Assembly: GCF_030157465.1 (NCBI RefSeq)
Contig: NZ_JAOAUU010000145.1
Location: 1-36,263, forward strand
DNA: 36,263 bases
Source of the DNA: Zoogloea sp.
Lineage (GTDB): Bacteria; Pseudomonadota; Gammaproteobacteria; Burkholderiales; Rhodocyclaceae
Reading direction: 5' to 3'
In this document: positions 23,640 to 31,118 of the stretch, in pieces
How positions within the stretch are numbered: the stretch's first letter is position 1
Layout: each line of letters opens with the position of its first letter
Notes under the pieces: generated by a model
Database searches by the model: none
What the model saw: the letters and a program-made list of their open reading frames with translations, nothing else
Told to the model about the DNA's origin: nothing
Made by a program: the position numbers and the translations under genes

Positions 23640-24875
23640 ATGTCGTTACGCTCCGCCCCGTCACCGGCCTTTCTCGCCAGCCGCATCTTTCTGCCCTTCG
23701 CGCTGGGTTATTACCTCTCCTACCTGCTGCGCACCGTCAATGCGGTGATCTCGCCCGACCTGACCCGCGAGCTGGGGCTCAGTGCCGCCGACCTGGGGCT
23801 GCTAACCAGCATGTATTTTTTCGCCTTCGGGCTGGCCCAGATTCCGGTCGGCATCGCCCTCGACCGCTACGGCCCGCGCCGCGTCGAGGCGGCGCTGCTG
23901 CTGCTCACGGCCATCGGCGGGGTGCTCTTCGCCACCGGCGAGAGCCTGCCCACGCTGGCCAGCGGCCGCGGCCTGATCGGCATGGGCGTATCGGCCTGCC
24001 TGATGGGCGGGCTGAAGGGTTTCACCCAGTGGTACCCGCGGGAAAAGCTCGCCTCGATGACCGGTTACATCATGTCCAGCGGCGCGCTGGGCGCGGTCAC
24101 CGCGTCGGCGCCGCTGGAAGCCGCTTTGCCCTTTCTGGGCTGGCGCGGCGCCTTCTGGCTGGTGGCGGCACTGGCGGCCGGGGTGGCGGCGCTGATCTTC
24201 TTCTCGATGCCGGAGAAGGACGAAAGCCATGAAACCGGCGATCTCCAGCACGCGCTACGTGGTGTGAGCGAGGTTCTGACGGCACGGACTTTCTGGGGCT
24301 TTGCAGCCCAGTCGGCCTTTTTCACCGGCGGCTTCATGGCGCTGCAGGGCCTGTGGGCGGTGCCCTGGCTGATGGAGGTCAACGGCTACAGCCGGGCGCT
24401 GGCAGCGGATCACCTGTTCTGGCTCAACATCGGCATGCTGGCCGGCCAGCTGGCGATCGGCGCCTGGGCCATGCCGCTGGCCAGGCGCGGGATTACGCCG
24501 CTACGCATCATGCAGATCGGGCTCTTCATCAGCATGCTGGTGGAGGCCCTGATCATTGTCGAAACCGGCTCGACCCTGGCCCTGTGGTGCGTGCTGGGCG
24601 CCGTGTCGGCCACCGGCGCGCAGATGTACGGGGTGATGAGCGGGCTGTTCGCCCCCCATCTCAGCGGCCGGGTCACGACCAGCATCAACCTGATGGCCTT
24701 CGTCGGGGCCTTTGTCGTGCAGTGGGGGCTGGGTGGGCTGCTCGACACCCTGCGTGCCGGCGGCATCGACGCTGCCGATTCGCTGCGCATCGCCTTCGTG
24801 ATCCTGCTGGCGGCGCAGGTTCTGAGCTTCATCCCGCTGTCCCGCGCCGGGCGCTACCGGCAGTGGGAAAACTGA
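23640..24875 (+). CDS. Major facilitator superfamily transporter
   Basis: This 411-residue inner-membrane protein has about twelve hydrophobic segments. The MFS signature between TM2 and TM3 is visible (GIALDRYGPRR), and TM1 starts with FLPFALGYYLSYLLRTVNAVISPDL. The layout is a full 6+6 fold with a cytoplasmic loop near residues 195-215 (MPEKDESHETGDLQ). The substrate cannot be read from the sequence, and no catabolic or resistance gene is adjacent to guide a guess. The ATG at 23640 lacks a strong ribosome site. It is divergent from the receiver operon and ends before a long perfect hairpin. Confidence 0.9.
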   Translation: MSLRSAPSPAFLASRIFLPFALGYYLSYLLRTVNAVISPDLTRELGLSAADLGLLTSMYFFAFGLAQIPVGIALDRYGPRRVEAALLLLTAIGGVLFATGESLPTLASGRGLIGMGVSACLMGGLKGFTQWYPREKLASMTGYIMSSGALGAVTASAPLEAALPFLGWRGAFWLVAALAAGVAALIFFSMPEKDESHETGDLQHALRGVSEVLTARTFWGFAAQSAFFTGGFMALQGLWAVPWLMEVNGYSRALAADHLFWLNIGMLAGQLAIGAWAMPLARRGITPLRIMQIGLFISMLVEALIIVETGSTLALWCVLGAVSATGAQMYGVMSGLFAPHLSGRVTTSINLMAFVGAFVVQWGLGGLLDTLRAGGIDAADSLRIAFVILLAAQVLSFIPLSRAGRYRQWEN

Positions 24876-24900
24876 TCACGCAGGCCACGTAAACAGCCAG

Positions 24901-24934
24901 CGGAGCGTGTTCCGGAAATCCGGAACACGCTCCG
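24901..24934. terminator. Perfect 15-bp hairpin between MFS and Ala/Lys-rich genes
   Basis: CGGAGCGTGTTCCGG (24901-24915), loop AAAT, then its exact complement (24920-24934). It is the longest perfect stem seen in this window. It sits between convergent stops at 24875 and 24958 and is probably a bidirectional terminator, again without T tracts. Confidence 0.7.
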
Positions 24935-24957
24935 CATGGGGCCCGGGGGCGTGCTGC

Positions 24958-25296
24958 TTACTTGACGGCGGCCGGTGCTGCGGCAGCGGCGGCAGCGGCG
25001 GCAGCGGCGGCAGCCGGAGCGGCTTCGGCCTTCACGGCCGGCTTGACAGCCTTTTTCGCCTTCTTGACCTGCTTGGCCTTCTTCTCGACCTTGGCTGCTT
25101 CAGCCTTGGCCGGCTCGGCGGGCTTGGCTGCTTCGGCCTTCACGGCCTCGACCTTCTTTTCGACCGCGGCCGAAGCGGCGGCGGCTGCAGGCTTGGCGGC
25201 AACGGCCGGAGTGGCCGGAACAGCCGGGGTGGCCTGAGCGAAGGAGGCGGAAGCGAAACCTGCAGCGATGGCGAGGGCGATGATCTTTTTCAGCAT
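24958..25296 (-). CDS. Exported Ala/Lys-rich low-complexity protein
   Basis: The product has 112 residues: a signal peptide (about 1-20, LKKIIALAIAAGFASASFA), then an Ala/Lys/Pro/Glu-rich region built from short repeats such as VEAVKAEAAK and EKKAKQVKKAKKAVK, and a tail with about 13 consecutive alanines. The mature part is basic and resembles histone-H1-like or phasin-like tails, but here it should be exported. GGAG lies 7 nt before the ATG at 25296 and only 1 nt before the upstream ATG at 25302, which decides the start. It is monocistronic. Function is unknown; binding to an acidic surface polymer is conceivable. Confidence 0.72.
   Translation of the reverse strand: MLKKIIALAIAAGFASASFAQATPAVPATPAVAAKPAAAAASAAVEKKVEAVKAEAAKPAEPAKAEAAKVEKKAKQVKKAKKAVKPAVKAEAAPAAAAAAAAAAAAAPAAVK
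24983..25014. repeat. 9-bp tandem repeat coding the alanine tract
   Basis: The unit GCAGCGGCG is repeated about 3.6 times without change, inside the 3' end of the Ala/Lys-rich gene. Copy number could vary by slippage in steps of three residues without breaking the frame. Confidence 0.75.
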
Positions 25297-25443
25297 TTGC
25301 ATTCTCCGGAAAGGACAGTTTGTTCATACCGGGCGGCGTGATTGCCGGCCCTTGCAGCGAATAACGCCACCCCCTGTCCGAAGGTTGTCAGCGCAAATGT
25401 AAGGCCATGTTGAGTTGTAACAGCGGGGCCCGGCGCATTACCA

Positions 25444-25469
25444 GCCTTTGGAAGCGGCCTTTGGAAGCG
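25444..25469. repeat. Perfect 13-bp tandem duplication upstream of the CHRD gene
   Basis: GCCTTTGGAAGCG occurs twice back to back (25444-25456, 25457-25469). Each copy contains TTGGAA, a possible -35 hexamer. Confidence 0.8.
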
Positions 25470-25488
25470 GCACTTCATGTGCTACAAA
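25461..25488 (+). promoter_or_regulatory. Candidate promoter of the CHRD/PEP-CTERM gene
   Basis: TTGGAA (4 of 6 to the -35 consensus) and TACAAA (4 of 6 to -10, with an upstream TG at the extended position) are 16 bp apart. The leader would be about 40 nt. The -35 lies in the second copy of the 13-bp duplication. Confidence 0.4.
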
Positions 25489-25534
25489 AAAGGGTCTGCC
25501 GCCGTCAAATCCGCTCTGCCCTTGGGAGAATGCC

Positions 25535-26137
25535 ATGTCGTTCATGAACACCCCGTTCCGCAGCATCGTAGCCAGCATGCTGGTCTTGTCGGCACCGCTG
25601 GCCAGCGCCTCCGTGATCTCCTATTCAAGCTCGCTGAGCGGGGCGGCCGAGGCCCCGGCAAACGCATCCCCCGGCACCGGCACGGCGACACTGCTGGTCG
25701 ACACACTCGCCAACACGATGACGCTGGATGTGTTTTTCAGCGGGCTCATCGGCACCACCACCGCCGCGCACATCCACTGCTGCACCGCGCTTCCGGCAAG
25801 CGGCACGGCCGGTGTGGCAACCCAGACGCCGAGCTTTCAGGGTTTTCCGCTCGGGGTGCAGTCCGGGACCTATCACCATGTTTTCGACCTCGCAGACACG
25901 GCCAGCTGGAACCCGGTCTTCATCACCAACAATGGCGGCACGCCTGCGGGCGCCGAGACAGTGCTGCTGAACGGGCTGGACGACTCCCGGGCCTACCTGA
26001 ACATCCACACCTCGGCCTTCGGGGGCGGCGAGATTCGTGGCTTCCTGGTGCGCGCCGTTCCGGAACCGGAGGGGCTGGCGCTGCTCGCGCTGGGCCTTGG
26101 CGGGATCGGGCTCACCGTGGCCCGGCGGCAGAGGTAG
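25535..26137 (+). CDS. CHRD-domain protein with PEP-CTERM sorting signal
   Basis: The product has 200 residues: a signal peptide (about 1-25), a CHRD domain (about 28-170, with AHIHC and the typical end YLNIHTSAFGGGEIRGFL), and a C-terminal PEP-CTERM anchor at 175-200 (VPEP, a hydrophobic helix, then RRQR). PEP-CTERM proteins are processed by exosortase and are linked to exopolysaccharide and, in Zoogloea-type bacteria, to floc formation. The exosortase gene is not in this window. The ATG at 25535 has GGGAG about 6 nt upstream. Its stop directly abuts the stop of the convergent hemerythrin gene, with no bases between them. Partner and ligand are unknown. Confidence 0.88.
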   Translation: MSFMNTPFRSIVASMLVLSAPLASASVISYSSSLSGAAEAPANASPGTGTATLLVDTLANTMTLDVFFSGLIGTTTAAHIHCCTALPASGTAGVATQTPSFQGFPLGVQSGTYHHVFDLADTASWNPVFITNNGGTPAGAETVLLNGLDDSRAYLNIHTSAFGGGEIRGFLVRAVPEPEGLALLALGLGGIGLTVARRQR

Positions 26138-26575
26138 TCAGGTCGGGCTGGAGCGCCTTGCCAGGATGAAGGCGGCGAGCCGCATGTCGGTGTGCATGAT
26201 GTGCTTCACCAGCCAGTTGTTCAGAAAGACCAGCAATTCGTGCGGCGGAATCGGAATGCCGGCCTTGAGCCGGTCTCGCACCGCCAGAACCTGGGTCGAA
26301 AAATCCCGGTGCTCGGCCAGGTGGCGCCGGGCGTCGGCGTCGTCCTCCGCTTCGTAACCGGTGTCGCGCATCAGCAGCTCCTCGGTTTCGAAATGGTAGA
26401 GGGCATAGCCGAGCAGATCCTGGGTGATGGCTTCGAGCACTTCGCGGCTGGTCTCCCCGCACAGTTTCTCCGCGGCCTCGTTGAAGGTGTGAACGAGGAT
26501 CCGGTGCTGTTCGTCGATCTCCGGAACGCCGGTCATCAGGCTGTCGTTCCAGATCAGGGGAGCGGAGTTTTGCAT
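26138..26575 (-). CDS. Bacteriohemerythrin
   Basis: This 145-residue single-domain protein should bind O2 at a non-heme di-iron centre. The ligand set is complete: H24 (DEQH), H61 and E65 (HFETEE), H85 and H89 (HLAEH), H125 and D130 (HIMHTD). There is no signal peptide. The ATG at 26575 (MQNSAPLIWNDSLMTG) fits the family start. It lies 25 bp after the PAS-GGDEF-EAL gene on the same strand and is probably co-transcribed with it. It may store or deliver O2, or report O2 or redox state to the neighbouring c-di-GMP enzyme; the last is inference. Confidence 0.93.
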   Translation of the reverse strand: MQNSAPLIWNDSLMTGVPEIDEQHRILVHTFNEAAEKLCGETSREVLEAITQDLLGYALYHFETEELLMRDTGYEAEDDADARRHLAEHRDFSTQVLAVRDRLKAGIPIPPHELLVFLNNWLVKHIMHTDMRLAAFILARRSSPT

Positions 26576-26600
26576 GGCGGAATGTCGTGTTGGGGCCGGT

Positions 26601-28403
26601 TCAGCGGAGCCTGCCTGTGCGCGGCAGCAGCGCGGCGCCGCTGCGGGCGGCTTCGGCGAGCGGGGCCTGCCAGCGGGGATCGGGTTTGAAGTTCCTGAGC
26701 CAGGGCTCGACGGCCTCGACCGGCAAGGGGCGCGAAATGCCATAGCCCTGCATCACGTCGCAGCCGATTGAAAGCAGCATGCGCACGTGCTCCATATCTT
26801 CGACGCCCTCGGCCACCACGTCGCGCCGGAAGGCTGCGGCAAGGCCGACCACGCCCTGCACGATGGCCAGATCGCCCGGATCGTCGAGCATGTCGCGCAC
26901 GAAGTCCTGGTCGATCTTGAGCACGCCGGCGGCCAGGCGCTTGAGGTGCACCAGTGACGAATAGCCCGTGCCGAAGTCGTCCAGCGCAAAGCGGATGCCG
27001 CGCTTCTGGAAGCCGGCAATCAGGCCGCTGACCGTGCCGATGTCCTCGAGCGCAGCGCTTTCGAGGATCTCGATCTCCAGCCGGCCCACGGAGCCAGCGC
27101 AGCCTTCGCCGACGATGGCCTCCAGCCGCTCGGCAAACTGGCGGCGCACCAGCTGGCGGGCGGCAATATTCACGCTGATCGTCAGCTCATGGCCGGCGGC
27201 GCGCAGGCGGGCCTGCTCACGCAGGGCCTCGTCGATGACCCAGTCGCCAATGCTCACGATCACATCCTCGTGCTCGATCAGGGGCAGAAACTCGCCCGGC
27301 ATGCGCTGGCCCAGCACCGGATGATTCCAGCGGAGCAGCGCCTCCAGGCCCACCACGCGGCCGGCGCGGCAATCGACTTTCGGTTGGTAATGAAGAACGA
27401 ACTCCTGCCGCTCGAGGGCTTGCTCGATCTTGCGGATCAGCCCGAGATTGGCACGGGCGCGGGATTCGAGGGTCGGGTCGAAGATGCTGAAGCGGTTCTT
27501 GCCGGCCTGCTTGGCCTTGTACATGGCCTGATCGGCGTGGCGCAGGAGCTGGTCCGGGTCCATCGTGTCGCCGGGAAAGAGGGTCACGCCGATACTGGCG
27601 GTGACGCGTACCTCGGCACCGTCGATGAAGTAGGGCGCGCCGACGGCATCGAGGGCGCGCTTGACCACCTGTTCGCACTGGCCCGAGGTTTTGAGATCGC
27701 CGATCAGCAGCGCGAACTCGTCGCCGCCGAGGCGGGCCGCGGTGTCGTCACCCCGCAGGCTGTCGTGCAGACGGCGCGCGACCTCCCGCAGCAACTGGTC
27801 GCCGGAAGGATGGCCGAGACTGTCGTTAACGATCTTGAAACCGTCCAGGTCGAGCATGTACACGGCGAGGTTCTCGCGGTGGCGCCGGGCGTGGGCGAGC
27901 GCCTGGTCGAGGCGGTCGGAGAACAGCACCCGGTTGGGCAGCCCGGTGAGGGTGTCGAAGTGGGCCTGAAGCTTGAGGCTGTTCTCCTGCTCGACCTGCC
28001 GGGTCACGTCCACCGAGGAGCACACCGCGCCGGTCACCGCACCATGGATGTCGGTGAGAGGCTGGGTATGGACGCGCAGCCAGCGCACCTGGTCTTCAGC
28101 GCTGCGCACCTGCAGCCGTACCGGCCGGGTGTTCGCGTCGCCGGCCAGCACCCGGTCAAGCGGAAAACATTCGCCATCGCAGGGCAGGCCCTCGGCCGAT
28201 AAACAGCGCTGGGCCAGCAAGCTCCAGTGGCAGCCCGTGCTGCGTTCTTCACTGTCGTTGAAATGGACGAGTGCGGCCGGGTTGGCATACATCAGGTAGC
28301 CGTCGGTGTTCCACAGCAGGATGCCCTCCTCGATGGTGCGCAGGATGGAACTCACCCGGCCACTGTCGAGCCCGACGAAATCGGTAGGGAATGATTCAGA
28401 CAA
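26601..28403 (-). CDS. PAS-GGDEF-EAL cyclic-di-GMP enzyme
   Basis: This 600-residue soluble protein has a PAS domain (about 15-135), a GGDEF domain (about 145-310) and an EAL domain (about 320-575). GGDEF at 226-230 is intact with an RxxD I-site (RGDD, 217-220). The phosphodiesterase residues are also intact: EAL 354-356, N412, DDFGTG 475-480, KID 496-498 and EGVED 532-536. It can in principle both make and degrade c-di-GMP, with the PAS domain deciding the balance. It starts with TTG at 28403, supported by GGAG 9 nt upstream; the first in-frame ATG would remove part of the PAS. It is followed by bacteriohemerythrin. Confidence 0.93.
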   Translation of the reverse strand: MSESFPTDFVGLDSGRVSSILRTIEEGILLWNTDGYLMYANPAALVHFNDSEERSTGCHWSLLAQRCLSAEGLPCDGECFPLDRVLAGDANTRPVRLQVRSAEDQVRWLRVHTQPLTDIHGAVTGAVCSSVDVTRQVEQENSLKLQAHFDTLTGLPNRVLFSDRLDQALAHARRHRENLAVYMLDLDGFKIVNDSLGHPSGDQLLREVARRLHDSLRGDDTAARLGGDEFALLIGDLKTSGQCEQVVKRALDAVGAPYFIDGAEVRVTASIGVTLFPGDTMDPDQLLRHADQAMYKAKQAGKNRFSIFDPTLESRARANLGLIRKIEQALERQEFVLHYQPKVDCRAGRVVGLEALLRWNHPVLGQRMPGEFLPLIEHEDVIVSIGDWVIDEALREQARLRAAGHELTISVNIAARQLVRRQFAERLEAIVGEGCAGSVGRLEIEILESAALEDIGTVSGLIAGFQKRGIRFALDDFGTGYSSLVHLKRLAAGVLKIDQDFVRDMLDDPGDLAIVQGVVGLAAAFRRDVVAEGVEDMEHVRMLLSIGCDVMQGYGISRPLPVEAVEPWLRNFKPDPRWQAPLAEAARSGAALLPRTGRLR

Positions 28404-28429
28404 TTTACTGCGCTCCAGCTCTGCATCCC

Positions 28430-28447
28430 GGGCAGGCGAACCTGCCC
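28430..28447. terminator. Small hairpin downstream of priA
   Basis: GGGCAGG-CGAA-CCTGCCC is a perfect 7-bp stem with a stable-looking tetraloop, in the 96-bp gap between the priA stop and the next start on the same strand. It may reduce read-through from priA. No T tract follows on the minus strand. Confidence 0.4.
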
Positions 28448-28499
28448 AAAACGGGGATGAGCGATTAACGGCACCCCATGCTGCATCTAAAGGGGGCGT

Positions 28500-30680
28500 T
28501 CAGACCTCTGCCGGGTCCACGTCCAGATGCCAGCGCAGCTCCCGCGGGGGCTTGAGGGCCCACAGCAGGCGGCTCCAGGCGGTCAGGAAGGCCTGCAGGG
28601 CAGGGCGCCCGGGGGCTTCGACGAGAAGCTGGGCGCGTTCGCGGCGCGCCAGGCGGACCATGCGCATCGGCACGGCGTCGAAAACCTGCACGCCAAAGGC
28701 TTGGGCAAAAGGCAGGGCGGCGTCGCGGGCCTGCTTGAGCCAGTCGAGGGCCAAGGCCAGCTCCGGGGCGTTGGCGCACAGCAGGGCGTTGGCGGCGAAG
28801 GGCGGAAAGCGGGCGGTCTTGCGTTCTTCAAGCTGCAGCGCGGCGTAGCGGGCGAAGTCGTGGCGGGCGAGGCACTGGTAGAGGGGATGGTCGGGGTACT
28901 GGGTCTGGACCATCACTTCGCCGGGCAACTCGCCGCGCCCCGCCCGGCCGCCCACCTGCATGAGCTGCTGGAAGAGTCGCTCCGGCGCGCGGAAATCCGC
29001 GGCGAACAGGGACGAATCGGCATTGAGCACACCAACGAAGGTGAGCTTCGGGAAGTCGTGGCCCTTGGCCATCATCTGGGTGCCGACGAGGATGTCGGCG
29101 TCCCCGCGGCCGATCTGGTCAAGCAGGGCGTCCCACTGGCTGCGGGTACGCGCGGCGTCGCGGTCGACGCGCAACACGCGGGCATCGGGAAAGCGCTCGC
29201 CGAGCGTCTCTTCGAGCCGCTGGGTGCCGCGCCCGAAGGGCTGGATGTCCTGGTTGCCGCAGCCGGGGCAGGCCACGGGAATGCCGGACTCGAAGCTGCA
29301 GTGGTGGCAGCGCAGGCGCTTGTCGGCCAGGTGCAGCACCATGTTGGCGGTGCAGTGGGGGCATTTGCTGACCCAGCCGCAGGACGGGCACGACAGCACC
29401 GGTGCGTAGCCACGGCGGTTGAGGAAGACAAGGCTCTGCTCGCCCCGCTGCAGGCGGGCCTCGATGGCGCGCAGCAGGTGCTCCGAGACACCGTTCTGGA
29501 GGTGCTCGCGGCGGATGTCCACCGGGCGCACCTTGGGCAGGCTGGCGGCGACGGCACGGTTGGCGAGTTCGACCCGACGATAACGGCCGGTGTCGGCGGC
29601 GTGCCAGCTTTCGAGCGAGGGCGTGGCCGAGCCCAGCACGATGGGCACGCTCCGCTGGCGGGCGCGCCAGATGGCCAGATCGCGGGCCGAATAGCGCACG
29701 CCTTCATGCTGCTTGTAGCTGGCATCGTGCTCTTCGTCGACGACGATCAGGCCAAGGCGCGGCAGCGGCGTGAACACCGACAGGCGGGTGCCCAGCACGA
29801 TCTCGGCGCGCCCTTCCATCGCCTGCACGAAGCCCTGGGAGCGCGCGCCCTCGGCCAGCGCCGAATGCAGGCTGACCACCCGCGCCGCCGGAAAGCGGCC
29901 GGCAACGCGGCCTTCCAGCTGGGGTGTGAGGGCGATCTCGGGCACGAGGATCAGCGCCTGCCCGCCCTGGGCGATGACTTGCTGGACGAGGCGCAGGTAC
30001 ACCTCGGTCTTGCCGCTGCCGGTGACGCCGGCCAGCAAGAAGGGCTGGAACTGGCCGAGGCTCGCCGACATGGCCTCGACGGCGGCCTGCTGCTCCTCGG
30101 TCAGCACCGGCGCACCGGCCATGGCGGCCGGATCGGCGGCCACGGAAGCGGCGATCCAGCCGCGCTTGAGGGCATCGGCCACCACGGGCGTGCCGGCCTC
30201 GCCCTCGCGCAGCACCGAGCGGCGACGCGGGCCGCGGGTTTCGATGTCGCGCAGCAGGGCCAGGGCGCGGCTTTCGCGCTTGCCGGCCAGCAGGGCCTCT
30301 CGCCCCGCGGCGGTCAGGTCGAGCAGCGGATCGGCTTCGGCGCCGGCCACGGCGTCGGCCTTGCGCAGGCGGGGCGGCAGGGCCATCGCGACGACTTCGC
30401 CGAGGGGGTGCTGATAGTAGCGGGCGGCAAATTCGACCAGCTCCAGCCAGTCGGCGGGCAGGGCGGGCGCTTCGCGCTGGATGGCGATGACGGGCTTGAG
30501 CCGTTCGACCGGCAGATCGGCCGCATCCGGCAACCCGACGATCAAGCCGGTCTTTTCGCCCCGCCCGAAAGGCACCCGCACGCAGCGCCCGAGATCTCCG
30601 GCGGAAACATTTTCTGCCGTGTAATCAAAGCATTGCGGAAGCGGAATCGGAAGGGCGACGCGGACGATGGCGGGGCTCAT
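28500..30680 (-). CDS. priA: Primosomal protein N' (PriA helicase)
   Basis: This 726-residue 3'-5' DNA helicase restarts stalled replication forks. It has the N-terminal 3'-DNA-binding domain (about 1-105), the helicase core with Walker A GVTGSGKTE (218-226) and the DEEH box (VVDEEHD), and the zinc region with paired CxxC motifs (CPSCGW, CPHC, CHHC, CPGCG). The late motifs GTQMMAKGHDFP and QVGGRAGRG are present. Length is typical. The ATG at 30680 gives the conserved start (IVRVALPIPLPQCFDY). The 438-bp spacer before it contains DnaA-box-like sites and should hold its promoter. Confidence 0.97.
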   Translation of the reverse strand: MSPAIVRVALPIPLPQCFDYTAENVSAGDLGRCVRVPFGRGEKTGLIVGLPDAADLPVERLKPVIAIQREAPALPADWLELVEFAARYYQHPLGEVVAMALPPRLRKADAVAGAEADPLLDLTAAGREALLAGKRESRALALLRDIETRGPRRRSVLREGEAGTPVVADALKRGWIAASVAADPAAMAGAPVLTEEQQAAVEAMSASLGQFQPFLLAGVTGSGKTEVYLRLVQQVIAQGGQALILVPEIALTPQLEGRVAGRFPAARVVSLHSALAEGARSQGFVQAMEGRAEIVLGTRLSVFTPLPRLGLIVVDEEHDASYKQHEGVRYSARDLAIWRARQRSVPIVLGSATPSLESWHAADTGRYRRVELANRAVAASLPKVRPVDIRREHLQNGVSEHLLRAIEARLQRGEQSLVFLNRRGYAPVLSCPSCGWVSKCPHCTANMVLHLADKRLRCHHCSFESGIPVACPGCGNQDIQPFGRGTQRLEETLGERFPDARVLRVDRDAARTRSQWDALLDQIGRGDADILVGTQMMAKGHDFPKLTFVGVLNADSSLFAADFRAPERLFQQLMQVGGRAGRGELPGEVMVQTQYPDHPLYQCLARHDFARYAALQLEERKTARFPPFAANALLCANAPELALALDWLKQARDAALPFAQAFGVQVFDAVPMRMVRLARRERAQLLVEAPGRPALQAFLTAWSRLLWALKPPRELRWHLDVDPAEV

Positions 30681-30798
30681 GGCCGGATTTTCGGGTTGTT
30701 TTCCTGAAGTCTATTTAAATCAGCGGTTTACAGGGCTTTGCTGAGGGTGCGCATGGGAAACAAGCCTGAATCCCTTGGGTAAGCGGGGCTATTCGCTC

Positions 30799-30833
30799 TT
30801 GTCCACAAAATCTGTGGATAACTTTGTGGGAAA
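30799..30833. promoter_or_regulatory. Cluster of DnaA-box-like sequences
   Basis: Three 9-mers are packed in 35 bp: TTGTCCACA on the plus strand (30799-30807, one mismatch), a perfect consensus TTATCCACA on the minus strand (30813-30821), and TTTCCCACA on the minus strand (30825-30833, two mismatches). A further near-match, TTGTGCACA, is at 30990-30998 on the minus strand. They may bind DnaA. Confidence 0.55.
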
Positions 30834-31071
30834 CATGGGTAAAGTGCCGCAAAACCCACGGCCCGCAAGCCTTGCCCCTGCTCTGCCTAAATCGAGGTCA
30901 AAAAATATTCCATTTAAAAACAGTTACTTATAAATTCAGCTGGGCTAAGCCCCTGTTTTTGCAACAAAACTGACACGAACGAGTGACGCTGTGCACAAGT
31001 CAAGCCCCAAAGTAAAAATTTAGAGCTTGACGGAGGCGTTTTCACCCCCGCTTTTGCCTCGCCGCGGAAAC

Positions 31072-31094
31072 AAAAAGGCCGGCGCAGGCCGGCC
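31072..31094 (-). terminator. Rho-independent terminator of hemE
   Basis: On the minus strand a perfect GC-rich 7-bp stem (GGCCGGC, loop CTGC, GCCGGCC) is followed at once by five T. It lies 25 bp after the hemE stop. It is the only hairpin in the window with a classic T run. Confidence 0.88.
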
Positions 31095-31118
31095 CTTCCG
31101 GTATTACTGAAAAAAGCA

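Larger units (their letters stand above)
30681..31118. other. 438-bp AT-rich spacer between hemE and priA
   Basis: No gene is supported. It holds a DnaA-box-like cluster (30799-30833), another such site at 30990-30998, and an AT-rich stretch at about 30899-30938. A dyad AAAAACAG/CTGTTTTT (30916-30923 with 30953-30960) encloses the small stem GGGC-TAA-GCCC (30942-30952). The hemE terminator lies at its right end. The priA promoter should be near 30690-30760, where the minus strand has an AT-rich -10-like element, but I cannot fix it. Confidence 0.6.

Noticed and set aside
24983-25014. CRISPR-like or intergenic tandem repeat
   Set aside because: The 9-bp repeat is inside a coding region and encodes an alanine tract; there are no spacers.
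28527-30707. 726-codon open frame on the plus strand opposite priA
   Set aside because: It mirrors priA frame-for-frame, as expected from GC-rich codon bias, has no recognisable domain and no ribosome site. PriA on the other strand has all family motifs.
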